Source: Azospirillum picis (GTDB lineage Bacteria > Pseudomonadota > Alphaproteobacteria > Azospirillales > Azospirillaceae). From it: 33,274 nucleotides of DNA. The position numbers were made by a program, and so were the translations under genes. The stretch is from positions 1-33,274 of the forward strand of contig NZ_JAGINO010000039.1 of assembly GCF_017876115.1 (NCBI RefSeq). The letters run 5' to 3'. This document shows positions 8,115-16,042 of this stretch, piece after piece. The notes beneath the pieces are model-generated. The model was not told where the DNA came from and made no database searches. It worked only from the letters and a program-made list of their open reading frames with translations. Within the stretch, counting starts at the first letter, position 1, and the number at the start of each line of letters is the position of its first letter.

Positions 8115-11009
8115 ATGCCCTGGCTTCAAGTGGCATCGTCGGGCGATGTGAAGGAGACCGGCGCCCTCGGGGTCGACGTCGAGGGCACTCCTGTCGCGCT
8201 GTTCCGGGTGGACGGCGCCGTCTATGCGACCCACAACATCTGCACCCACCAGTTCGCGTTCCTGTCTGACGGCTATGTCGAGGACGGCTGCGTCGAATGC
8301 CCTCTCCACCAGGCGCTTTTCGACATCCGCACCGGCAGGGCGATGTCGGCACCGGCCAGTGCGGACCTGCGGACCTTCGCTGCGAAGGAGGAGGGCGGCC
8401 TTGTCTTTGTGGATCTGACACGCAGCGCCGGCACGGTGGCCGGCGAGCCCCATCAGGAGCCTGCCGGCGAGCCGGGGGCCGCCGCAGAGGCTGGCGAGCG
8501 TCTGGTCATCGTCGGGGCCGGCCAGGCCGGCGCCCGCGCCGCCGAGGCGATGCGGCAGGCGGGGCATGCCGGCCCCATCCTGCTCATCGGCGACGAGGCG
8601 GAGGCGCCGTATGAACGGCCGCCGCTGTCGAAGGAGCTGCTGCTCGGCACGGCGGACCGCGAGTCCATCCGCGTGCTGCCGGCGGACCGTCTGCCCAGCT
8701 TGGGCGTCGGCGTCCGCCTGGGCTGCCGCGTCACCGCCATCGACAGGACTGCCCGGACGCTGTCCCTGTCGGACGGGTCGGCCGTGAACTACGACAAGCT
8801 GCTGATCGCCACCGGGGCGCGGGCGCGGCGCCTGTCCGTTCCGGGCGCCGACCTGCCGGGCGTCCACCATCTGCGCACCATCGCCGAGGCCGAGGCGCTG
8901 GGGGCGGCGCTGAGGGCGGCGCGCCGGATCGTCGTGGTGGGCGCCGGCTTCATCGGGCTGGAGATCGCCTCCGCCGCCCGCAGGCTCGGTGCCGAGGCGA
9001 CGGTGCTGGAGCGCGCCGACACCCCCCTGGAGCGGCTGCTGCCGCCGGCCGCTGGCCGGGTGCTGCAGTCCCTGGCCGAGGTGCACGGCGTCGCCTTCCG
9101 CTTCGGCGTGGAGATCGCCGCCATCCGCCGCGACGGCGCCGGGTTGCGCGTGGACTGCGCGGACGGCACGGCGGTGGCGGCGGACGCCGTGGTGGTCGGG
9201 ATCGGGACCGAGGCCAACCTGGAGCTGGCGCGGGACGCGGGGCTCGCCGTGGACAACGGCATCCTGGTGGACGGGGAGGGGCGGACCTCCGACCCTGCCA
9301 TCTTCGCCGCCGGCGACGTCGCCCATTATCCCACCCCGATCAACGGCCGCCGCTGCCGGCTGGAATCCTGGCAGCACGCGCAGGAGCAGGCCATCGCCGC
9401 CGGACGGACCATGGCGGGACAGGCGACCACCTACGGCCGGACGCCCTGGTTCTGGACCGACCAGTTCGGCCGCAACATCCAGATGATCGGGCTGCCGTCC
9501 CGCGACGCCACTGTATTCGTCCGCGGCACGGCGGGCGAGGCGGGCTCGGTGCTCTACCTGCTGGAGGGCGGGACGCTGTCGGCGGCCATCGCCTTCGACG
9601 ATCCGCAGGCCATCCGTGACGCCCGTGCGCGCATCGAATCCGGTGCGCCCGTCGACGCCGCGTCCCTCGGCGCCGTTCCGCTGCCAGCCGCGACATCCGC
9701 ATCCGCATGCCCCGGCGCGCCATCGGACTGCGCCGCATCCGGCGCCCCCGCAGAGGAGTCCCAGACCATGGCTGAACCACAGCCGAGCTTCCGCTGGCCC
9801 GAGGAGGGGCTGACCCGCATACCGGACTGGGTCTACACCGACGAGACCATCTACCGCCGCGAGGTGGAGCGCATCTTCCACGGCCGTAGCTGGAACTACG
9901 TGGCGCTGGAGGCCGAGATCCCCAACCCCGGCGACTATGTGCGGTCCAACGTCGGCCCGACGCCGGTGGTGGTCTCCCGCGCCGAGGACGGCAGCATCAA
10001 CGTCTTCGAGAACCGCTGCGCCCACCGCGCCGCCGAGTTCTGCCGCTCGCTGCGCGGCAACGCCAAGGAGTTCGTCTGCCCGTACCACCAGTGGAGCTAC
10101 GACCTGAAGGGCAACCTCGTCGGCGTGCCCTTCCGGCGCGGGGTGGACGGCAAGGGCGGCATGCCCAAGGACTTCCGGGCGCAGGACCACGGGCTGACGC
10201 AGCTTGCGGTCACCACGCACCGCGGCGTCGTGTTCGCCTCCTACGCTTCGGACATGGAGCCGCTTGCCGACTATCTCGGCCCCGACATCATGGGCGAGTT
10301 CGAGGCGACCTTCGACGGCCGTCCGCTGAAGGTGCTCGGCTACTATCGCAACACGCTGCCCGGCAACTGGAAGCTCTATCACGAGAACTTGAAGGACCCC
10401 TACCACGCCACGCTGCTGCACACGTTCCTGGTGTCCTTCGGCCTGCTGGTGGCGGGCAACCGTTCGCTGATGCTGTGCGACGAAAGCGGCCGGCACGGCG
10501 TGATGGCCTCGGCCAAGAGCGACGGGAAGAACGTCAGCCAGGAGAACAAGAAGGAGATGCGCGCCTACCAGGAAGGCATGGTCCTGGAGGAGCCACGCTT
10601 CGTCGATTACCGGCCGGAGTTCGACTCCCCCTGGTCGGTCACCATGATGACGGTGTGGCCGAACATGATCGTGCAGCGCGAGATGAACACGCTGGGCATC
10701 CGCCAGATCGTTCCCACCGGCCCGAACGAGTTCATCATGAACTGGACCATGTTCGGCTTCGAGGGCGACGACGACGAGATGCTGCGCCACCGCCTGCGCC
10801 AGGGCAACCTGATGGGGCCGGCCGGCTTCCTCGGCCTGGAGGACAACGAGGCCATCAAGTACGTGCAGGACGGCATGAAGAACGTGCCCGACGGCCGGCA
10901 CCTTGTGGCGCTAGACCCGGCGACGGAGGCCGGGACCTCCGACACGCTGATTTCGGAATCCGCCATCCGGGCGATGTACCGGCATTGGCGGTCGGTCATG
11001 GATGTGTGA
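8115..11009 (+). CDS. Rieske ferredoxin - ferredoxin reductase - ring-hydroxylating oxygenase alpha subunit fusion
   Basis: One uninterrupted 964-codon frame encodes a whole electron chain and its oxygenase. Residues 1-102 are a Rieske ferredoxin (C43, H45, C62, H65). Residues 128-530 are a BphA4-type reductase with FAD site GAGQAG at 134-139 and NADH site GAGFIG at 276-281. An Ala/Pro/Ser linker covers about 530-551. Residues 552-964 are an oxygenase alpha subunit with Rieske ligands C635, H637, C655 and H658, bridging D761, iron ligands H764 and H769, and probable third ligand D910. The alpha part resembles NagG (salicylate 5-hydroxylase) and AndAc. Normally these are three genes. The start at 8115 has a GAGGAGG site 9 bp away and lies after the predicted transcription start. 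An ATG at 9768 (residue 552) also has a good ribosome site, so free alpha subunit may be made too. The likely role is hydroxylation of a hydroxypyridine (acid). Confidence 0.9.
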   Translation: MPWLQVASSGDVKETGALGVDVEGTPVALFRVDGAVYATHNICTHQFAFLSDGYVEDGCVECPLHQALFDIRTGRAMSAPASADLRTFAAKEEGGLVFVDLTRSAGTVAGEPHQEPAGEPGAAAEAGERLVIVGAGQAGARAAEAMRQAGHAGPILLIGDEAEAPYERPPLSKELLLGTADRESIRVLPADRLPSLGVGVRLGCRVTAIDRTARTLSLSDGSAVNYDKLLIATGARARRLSVPGADLPGVHHLRTIAEAEALGAALRAARRIVVVGAGFIGLEIASAARRLGAEATVLERADTPLERLLPPAAGRVLQSLAEVHGVAFRFGVEIAAIRRDGAGLRVDCADGTAVAADAVVVGIGTEANLELARDAGLAVDNGILVDGEGRTSDPAIFAAGDVAHYPTPINGRRCRLESWQHAQEQAIAAGRTMAGQATTYGRTPWFWTDQFGRNIQMIGLPSRDATVFVRGTAGEAGSVLYLLEGGTLSAAIAFDDPQAIRDARARIESGAPVDAASLGAVPLPAATSASACPGAPSDCAASGAPAEESQTMAEPQPSFRWPEEGLTRIPDWVYTDETIYRREVERIFHGRSWNYVALEAEIPNPGDYVRSNVGPTPVVVSRAEDGSINVFENRCAHRAAEFCRSLRGNAKEFVCPYHQWSYDLKGNLVGVPFRRGVDGKGGMPKDFRAQDHGLTQLAVTTHRGVVFASYASDMEPLADYLGPDIMGEFEATFDGRPLKVLGYYRNTLPGNWKLYHENLKDPYHATLLHTFLVSFGLLVAGNRSLMLCDESGRHGVMASAKSDGKNVSQENKKEMRAYQEGMVLEEPRFVDYRPEFDSPWSVTMMTVWPNMIVQREMNTLGIRQIVPTGPNEFIMNWTMFGFEGDDDEMLRHRLRQGNLMGPAGFLGLEDNEAIKYVQDGMKNVPDGRHLVALDPATEAGTSDTLISESAIRAMYRHWRSVMDV
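9753..9770 (+). promoter_or_regulatory. Internal ribosome site and ATG at the head of the oxygenase alpha domain
   Basis: GAGGAG (9753-9758) precedes the in-frame ATG at 9768-9770 by 9 bp. Translation from here gives a 413-residue protein starting MAEPQPSFRWPEEGLTRIPD, the normal length and N-terminus of a NagG/AndAc-type alpha subunit. It may be a relic of once-separate genes or a working second start. Confidence 0.55.
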
Positions 11010-11019
11010 GGAGCCGGCC

Positions 11020-11532
11020 ATGGACAGCATCTTCAACGCTTCCGGTTCGCGGACGGACCAGCTCCTGCTCCGTGCGGAGATCGACGATTTCAACACCGCC
11101 TACGCCGGCGCCCTCGATGAGGGGCGCCTGCAGGACTGGCCCGGCTTCTTCACCGACGACGCCTTCTACCTGATCACCTCGCGCGAGAACCATGACGCCG
11201 GCTTGCCGGTCGGGCTGGTCTATTGCGAGGGCGCAGGCATGATCCGCGACCGTGCCTTCGCCATCGAAAGGACGGCGATGTTCGCGCCGCGCTACCTGCG
11301 CCACATCGTCGGCACCGCGCGGCTGCTGCGCGCCGGCGACGACGGCACGGTCGAGTCGACCGCCAATTACCTGGTTCTGCAGACCCTGTTCGACCGTCCG
11401 GAATCGACGATCCACCAGGTCGGCACCTACATCGACCGGTTCCGCCTGATCGACGGCGTCCTGAAGCTGCAGGAGCGCCGCTGCGTCTACGACAACCTGC
11501 TCGTCCCGAACGCGCTGGTCTACCCGGTCTGA
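11020..11532 (+). CDS. Ring-hydroxylating oxygenase beta subunit
   Basis: The 170-residue protein is the small structural subunit of an alpha3beta3 Rieske oxygenase (SnoaL-like cone fold). It shows the family pattern: an N-terminal helix with EIDDFNTAYAGALDEGRL, then WPGFFTDDAFYLITSRENHD, the conserved IERTAMFAPRYLRHIVG stretch and a C-terminal sheet ending LLVPNALVYPV. It resembles NagH/AndAd. The start at 11020 has AGGAG at 11009-11013; an ATG at 11002 overlaps the fusion gene's end but lacks such a site. It lies 10 bp after the fusion gene, so the two are co-translated. The beta subunit has no redox centre and mainly stabilises the alpha part. Confidence 0.92.
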   Translation: MDSIFNASGSRTDQLLLRAEIDDFNTAYAGALDEGRLQDWPGFFTDDAFYLITSRENHDAGLPVGLVYCEGAGMIRDRAFAIERTAMFAPRYLRHIVGTARLLRAGDDGTVESTANYLVLQTLFDRPESTIHQVGTYIDRFRLIDGVLKLQERRCVYDNLLVPNALVYPV

Positions 11533-11565
11533 CGGCCGGCCCGCGGGAGCGGGCTCGAAAAGGAC

Positions 11566-11600
11566 GCGGGGCCGCGATGCGTTCCGTCGCACGGCCCCGC
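11566..11600 (+). other. Intercistronic GC hairpin after the oxygenase beta gene
   Basis: GCGGGGCCG (11566-11574) pairs perfectly with CGGCCCCGC (11592-11600) around a 17-nt loop. No T-run follows, so it looks more like a 3'-end stabiliser or weak attenuator between the oxygenase genes and the transporter gene than a full terminator. Confidence 0.45.
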
Positions 11601-11641
11601 CAACAAACGCACAAGAAGAGACGACAGGTGAGGTTCTAGCC

Positions 11642-13297
11642 ATGGCGACCGCGCGCGGCCCCGGCCGCGCTCCGCCACAGCCTGGGAGGGTTATCGTGAC
11701 GATAAGCTCCGCAAACGAACTCGGCGCCGCACGCAGCGGCGCGATGACGCGGGAAGAGCGCAAGGTCATCTTCGCATCGTCCTTCGGCGCTCTGATGGAG
11801 TGGTACGATTTCTACATCTACGCGGCACTCGCCGTGTATTTCGGCGCCTTCTTCTTCCCGGCGGGGAACGAGACCGCGGCGTTCCTGGCCAGCCTGGCGA
11901 CCTTCGGCGCCGGCTTCCTCGTCCGCCCGGTGGGCGCCCTGCTGTTCGGGCGCCTCGGCGACCGGATCGGCCGCAAATACACCTTCCTGGTCACCATCCT
12001 GCTGATGGGCATCTCCACCGTCGGTGTCGGCCTGCTGCCGACCTACGAGCAGATCGGCATGGCGGCGACGGTGCTGCTGGTGCTGCTGCGGCTTCTGCAG
12101 GGGCTGGCGCTGGGCGGCGAGGTAGGCGGCGCCGTCACCTACGTCGCCGAGCATTCGCCCGCGTCCAGGCGCGGGCTCTACACCAGTTCGCTCCAGACCA
12201 CGGCGACGGTCGGCCTGCTGCTGTCGCTGCTGGTCGTCTATCTGCTGAAGTCGATGATGACGGAGGAGGAGTTCCGCGCCTGGGGCTGGCGCATTCCGTT
12301 CCTGGTGTCCTTCCTCATGCTGGTCGTGTCGGTCTACATCCGCACCAAGCTGCATGAATCGCCGGTCTTCCTGGCGATGAAGGAGCGCAAGACCACGGCG
12401 CAGTCCCCCATCCTGGAGAGCTTCACCCGCTGGAAGAACCTGAAGAACGTCCTGCTGCTGCTGGTCGTCGCGGCGGGGCTCGGGGCGATCTTCGGGACCG
12501 GCCATTTCTACACGATGTTCTTCGTGAACCGGACGCTCCACGTGCCGCTGGAGGTGGTGCACCTGTATGTCGGCGCCGCCCTGGTGATCGCCACGCCCTG
12601 CTACGTCTTCTTCGGCTGGCTGTCGGACCGCATCGGGCGCAAGCGCATCATCCTGCTGGCCTGCCTGCTGGCGGCCCTGACCACCCAGCCCATCTTCAAG
12701 GGACTGACCGAGGCCGCGAACCCGGCGCTGGCGCGGTTCCAGGAGACCGGCGGCGTGGTGCTGCGGGCGGGCGACTGCCACGTCAACCTGTTCGCCGCGC
12801 CGGCGACGGAGTGCGACCGGATCAAGGGCTACCTGACCGACCTCGGCGTCGCCTACACCCATGTCGAGGAAAGCGGCGCCGCCGCAACGCTGGCCATCGG
12901 AACGCAGTCCCTCGCCGGCTTCGACCGCGACGGCATCCGCCGGGCGCTGGTCGCCGCCGCATGGCCGGAGCGGGCCGATCCGGACGCCATCAACCGGCCG
13001 CTGCTGTTCCTGTTCATCCTGCTGCCGATCCTCTGCCTCACCATGGTCTATGGCCCGATGGCCGCCTTCATGGTCGAGCTGTTCCCGGCACGCATCCGCT
13101 ACACCTCGCTGTCGCTGCCGTTCCACCTCGGCTCCGGCTGGGTCGGCGGCATGCTGTCCTTCGTCGTCAGCGCGATGAACGTGTCGGCGGGGAACATGTA
13201 TTACGGCCTGTGGTACCCGGTGGTCATCACCGCCGCCGCCTTCGTGATCGGCGTGCTGTTCGTGCCGGAGACGCGCGGCCGCGACCTCCGCCTTTGA
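11642..13297 (+). CDS. MHS-family MFS carrier with a large extra loop
   Basis: The 551-residue protein is a major facilitator of the metabolite:H+ symporter type. Helix 1 has the family hallmark ALMEWYDFYIYAAL, and the motif GRLGDRIGRK is at 103-112. It probably imports the aromatic or pyridine acid used by the flanking enzymes; picolinate clusters also carry an MFS gene. An extra soluble segment of about 100 residues (355-452), with C379 and C391, sits in the loop between helices 9 and 10 and is predicted to face the periplasm; typical MHS carriers are about 430-450 residues. Two starts are possible: ATG at 11642 (AGGTGAGG before it) or GTG at 11696 (GGGAGGG before it, removing 18 residues). 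The substrate is inferred. Confidence 0.88.
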   Translation: MATARGPGRAPPQPGRVIVTISSANELGAARSGAMTREERKVIFASSFGALMEWYDFYIYAALAVYFGAFFFPAGNETAAFLASLATFGAGFLVRPVGALLFGRLGDRIGRKYTFLVTILLMGISTVGVGLLPTYEQIGMAATVLLVLLRLLQGLALGGEVGGAVTYVAEHSPASRRGLYTSSLQTTATVGLLLSLLVVYLLKSMMTEEEFRAWGWRIPFLVSFLMLVVSVYIRTKLHESPVFLAMKERKTTAQSPILESFTRWKNLKNVLLLLVVAAGLGAIFGTGHFYTMFFVNRTLHVPLEVVHLYVGAALVIATPCYVFFGWLSDRIGRKRIILLACLLAALTTQPIFKGLTEAANPALARFQETGGVVLRAGDCHVNLFAAPATECDRIKGYLTDLGVAYTHVEESGAAATLAIGTQSLAGFDRDGIRRALVAAAWPERADPDAINRPLLFLFILLPILCLTMVYGPMAAFMVELFPARIRYTSLSLPFHLGSGWVGGMLSFVVSAMNVSAGNMYYGLWYPVVITAAAFVIGVLFVPETRGRDLRL

Positions 13298-13298
13298 C

Positions 13299-13316
13299 CC
13301 CGCCGGACATGGCGGG
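13299..13316 (+). other. Short hairpin just after the MHS carrier stop codon
   Basis: CCCGCC (13299-13304) pairs with GGCGGG (13311-13316) around GGACAT. It follows the TGA stop by one base and has no T-run. It may mark the end of the transporter section of the message. Confidence 0.35.
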
Positions 13317-13370
13317 CTCCCCAAACATGCCGTCCGTCTCCGGCGGATGGAAAAACCGAGAGGGATTGAC

Positions 13371-14153
13371 GTGCGGACCAGCTTCCGTATCGGCCAGATC
13401 GTGCCGAGTTCCAACATCACCATGGAAACCGAGATTCCGGCGATGCTCGCCGCGCGCCAGCTCATCCGGCCGGAGCGCTTCACCTTCCACTCAAGCCGCA
13501 TGCGCATGCGCCACGTGACGAAGGAGGAACTGGCGGCGATGGACGCCGAGTCCGACCGTTGCGCGCTGGAGCTCAGCGATGCCGGCGTCGATGTGCTGGG
13601 CTACGCCTGCCTCGTCGCCATCATGTCGATGGGACTGGGCTACCACCGCCAATCGGAGCGGCGCCTGGCCGCGCGCGCGCAGGAGAACGGTGCGCCGGCC
13701 CCGGTGGTGACCAGCGCCGGGGCGCTTGTCGACGCGCTCGGCGTCATCGGCGCCAAGCGCATCGCGCTGGTCGCCCCCTACATGAAGCCGCTGACCCGGA
13801 TGGTCGTCGAGTATATCGAGGCCGAGGGCGTGGAGGTCGTCGACTGGGTGGCGCTGGAGATCCCCAACAACCTGGACGTCGCCCGGCACGACCCGGCCAA
13901 CCTGCCGGGGATCGTGCGGGGCATGCGCACCGCCGATGTCGATGCCGTCGTGCTGTCGGCCTGCGTGCAGATGCCGTCACTGCCGGCGGTCGCCAAGGTC
14001 GAGGCGCTGACCGGCAAGCCGGTGGTCACCGCGGCGGTCGCGACGACCTATGCCATGCTGAAGGCGCTGTCGCTCGAACCGGTGGTCCCGGGCGCCGGCG
14101 CCCTGCTGTCGGGCGCCTACGGGGGAGACCGCGGGATGGAGGACGCGGCATGA
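13371..14153 (+). CDS. nicE: Maleate cis-trans isomerase (NicE/PicG-like)
   Basis: The protein (260 residues from GTG) belongs to the Asp/Glu racemase superfamily and turns maleate into fumarate, the last step of the maleamate pathway. It starts VRTSFRIGQIVPSSNITMET, nearly the family signature, and has the two active-site cysteines C80 (GYACLVA) and C198 (LSACVQMPS). The GTG at 13371 is preferred because GAGAGGG lies 6 bp upstream and the N-terminus then matches the family; an ATG at 13347 would add eight odd residues. It is the first of four enzyme genes with 4-bp or short spacing, and its stop overlaps the next start (ATGA, 14150-14153). The assignment is strong on motifs and context. Confidence 0.92.
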   Translation: MRTSFRIGQIVPSSNITMETEIPAMLAARQLIRPERFTFHSSRMRMRHVTKEELAAMDAESDRCALELSDAGVDVLGYACLVAIMSMGLGYHRQSERRLAARAQENGAPAPVVTSAGALVDALGVIGAKRIALVAPYMKPLTRMVVEYIEAEGVEVVDWVALEIPNNLDVARHDPANLPGIVRGMRTADVDAVVLSACVQMPSLPAVAKVEALTGKPVVTAAVATTYAMLKALSLEPVVPGAGALLSGAYGGDRGMEDAA

Positions 14154-14983
14154 CGGGACGCCGGCTGCTCTACGGGGCGAACGTCCACGCCAACGGCATC
14201 CGCCAGCATTACCTGCGCTACGGCGGTACCGGGACGCCGCTGATCCTCGTTCCCGGCATCACCAGCCCGGCCGTGACCTGGGGCTTCGTCGCCGAGCGGC
14301 TGGGCGAGCGCTTCGACGTCCATGTGCTGGACGTGCGCGGGCGCGGCCTGTCCGAAGCCGGGCCGGAGCTGGATTACGGGCTGGATGCCATGGCCGACGA
14401 CGTGGCGGCCTTCGCCGCGACGCTCGGCCTGCGGGATTACGTGCTGCTCGGCCACTCGATGGGCGCCCGCGTCGCCGTCCGCATGAGGCGCCGCCATGCC
14501 GATGCCGCCCTCGGGCGGATCCTGTTGGTCGATCCGCCGGTCAGCGGTCCCGGACGGCGGCCCTACCCGGCGCAGCTCGGCTGGTACATCGATTCCATGC
14601 GACTGGCGCGCCAGGGCGCGGATTGGCAGGCGATGCGTCCGTTCCTGCCGGGCTGGAGCGAGGAGCAGCTCCGGCTGCGCGCCGAATGGCTGCACACCTG
14701 CAGCGAGGAGGCTGTCACCGCGACCTACCACGGCTTCCACGACGACGACATCCATGTCGACGTCCCCTACCTCGACGTCCCGACGCTGCTGGTGGTCGCC
14801 GGCAAAGCCGGCGTCATCCTGCCCGAGGACGAGGCGGAGCTGCGGACGCTGCTGCCGTCACTCCGGGTGGAGCGGGTGGAGGGGGCCGGACACATGATCC
14901 CGTGGGACGATTTCGGCGGCTTCTTCGCCGCCATCGACCCCTTCCTGGACGCGGCGCAGCCCGGCCGTCACGATCATCGATAA
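14150..14983 (+). CDS. nicD: N-formylmaleamate deformylase (NicD/PicE-like alpha/beta hydrolase)
   Basis: The 277-residue alpha/beta hydrolase has the nucleophile elbow GHSMGA with S103, a probable acid D128 (LLVDPP) and H248 (GAGHMIPWDD). The oxyanion-hole region LILVPGITSPAVTWGF near residue 35 is very like NicD of nicotinate degraders. NicD removes formate from N-formylmaleamate, the ring-cleavage product of 2,5-dihydroxypyridine, to give maleamate. The gene overlaps the isomerase gene by 4 bp and is 12 bp before the ring-cleavage dioxygenase gene. On sequence alone it could be another hydrolase, but the neighbours make the role quite secure. Confidence 0.88.
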   Translation: MTGRRLLYGANVHANGIRQHYLRYGGTGTPLILVPGITSPAVTWGFVAERLGERFDVHVLDVRGRGLSEAGPELDYGLDAMADDVAAFAATLGLRDYVLLGHSMGARVAVRMRRRHADAALGRILLVDPPVSGPGRRPYPAQLGWYIDSMRLARQGADWQAMRPFLPGWSEEQLRLRAEWLHTCSEEAVTATYHGFHDDDIHVDVPYLDVPTLLVVAGKAGVILPEDEAELRTLLPSLRVERVEGAGHMIPWDDFGGFFAAIDPFLDAAQPGRHDHR

Positions 14984-14995
14984 GGAAAGGCTGCC

Positions 14996-16042
14996 ATGGC
15001 AATCAGTGACTTCGACCTGATCGAGGCGTGGCGGCAGGTGCTGAGCCTGTCGCGGCTTCAGGCCGGCCAGACGGTCACCATGCTGACCGGGCCGGACACC
15101 AATCCCCAGACGCTGCGGACCGCTGTGGTCGCGGCGCGCGGGCTCGGCGCCACGGTGTGCCGGCTCGACCTGCCGCCGCTCAACGGCGAGAAATCGCTCA
15201 GCCGCGATCCGCTGGCCTATGTCGGCACGACGCCGCTGACCGGGAATCCGGCGGCCATGGCGGCGCTGAAGGCGAGCGACCTCGTGCTCGACCTCATGCT
15301 CCTGCTCTTCTCGCCCGAGCAGCAGGAAATCCTGGAATCCGGCACGAAGATCCTGCTGGCGGTCGAGCCGCCGGAAATCCTCGCCCGGCTCGTCCCGACG
15401 CCGGAGGACCGGGAGCGGGTGGAGGCCGCCGCCCGCCGCATCGAAGGCGCGCGCGAGATGCGCGTCACCTCGGCGGCGGGCACCGACCTGCGCTGCCCGA
15501 TCGGCCAGTATCCGGTGGTGCGGGAATACGGCTTCGTCGACGAGCCCGGCCGCTGGGACCATTGGCCGAGCGGCTTCCCGCTGACCTGGCCGAACGAGGG
15601 CGCCACGGAGGGCCGGATCGTCCTGGACCGCGGCGACATCCTGCTGCCGATGAAGTCCTACCTGCAGGCGCCGGTGGAGATGACCGTCGAGGCCGGCTAC
15701 GTCACCGCCATCACCGGCGGCCTCGACGCCGACCTGCTCAACGACTACATGGACTCCTTCGGCGATCCCGAAGGCTACGCCATCTCGCACATCGGCTGGG
15801 GCCTGCAGCCCCGGGCGCGCTGGTCGACGCTGTCTCTCTACGACCGGGAGCAGACCATCGCCATGGATGCCCGCGCCTTCGCCGGGAACTTTCTGATTTC
15901 CCTGGGGCCGAACACCGAGGTCGGGGGCACGCGCAACACCCCCTGCCATATCGACATTCCCATGCGCCGCTGCACGGTGGCGCTCGACGGCGCCGAGGTC
16001 GTGCGCGACGGCCGGATCGTTGCCGAGGAGGTGGCACCATGA
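14996..16042 (+). CDS. nicX: 2,5-dihydroxypyridine 5,6-dioxygenase (NicX/PicD-like)
   Basis: The 348-residue enzyme is an iron(II) extradiol-type dioxygenase of the NicX family, related in fold to leucine aminopeptidase rather than to classical extradiol enzymes. It opens 2,5-dihydroxypyridine to N-formylmaleamate. The probable iron ligands are H265 (SHIGWG), H318 and D320 (CHIDIP), the same spacing and numbering I recall for Pseudomonas putida NicX. Length fits the family. The start at 14996 follows an AAGGAAAGG ribosome site. The gene overlaps the next (amidase) by 4 bp at 16039-16042. It is the diagnostic gene that fixes 2,5-dihydroxypyridine as the intermediate of this operon. Confidence 0.93.
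   Translation: MAISDFDLIEAWRQVLSLSRLQAGQTVTMLTGPDTNPQTLRTAVVAARGLGATVCRLDLPPLNGEKSLSRDPLAYVGTTPLTGNPAAMAALKASDLVLDLMLLLFSPEQQEILESGTKILLAVEPPEILARLVPTPEDRERVEAAARRIEGAREMRVTSAAGTDLRCPIGQYPVVREYGFVDEPGRWDHWPSGFPLTWPNEGATEGRIVLDRGDILLPMKSYLQAPVEMTVEAGYVTAITGGLDADLLNDYMDSFGDPEGYAISHIGWGLQPRARWSTLSLYDREQTIAMDARAFAGNFLISLGPNTEVGGTRNTPCHIDIPMRRCTVALDGAEVVRDGRIVAEEVAP

Noticed and set aside
8031..10901. A 956-codon open frame on the minus strand opposite the Rieske fusion
   Set aside because: It is an effect of high-GC codon bias on the opposite strand. The translation is rich in His, Arg, Gly and Ala with no family motif, while the plus strand has every Rieske and FAD motif.
11566..11600. Rho-independent terminator after the oxygenase genes
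   Set aside because: The hairpin is strong but no T-run follows, and the next gene is on the same strand with its own ribosome site; kept only as an intercistronic hairpin.
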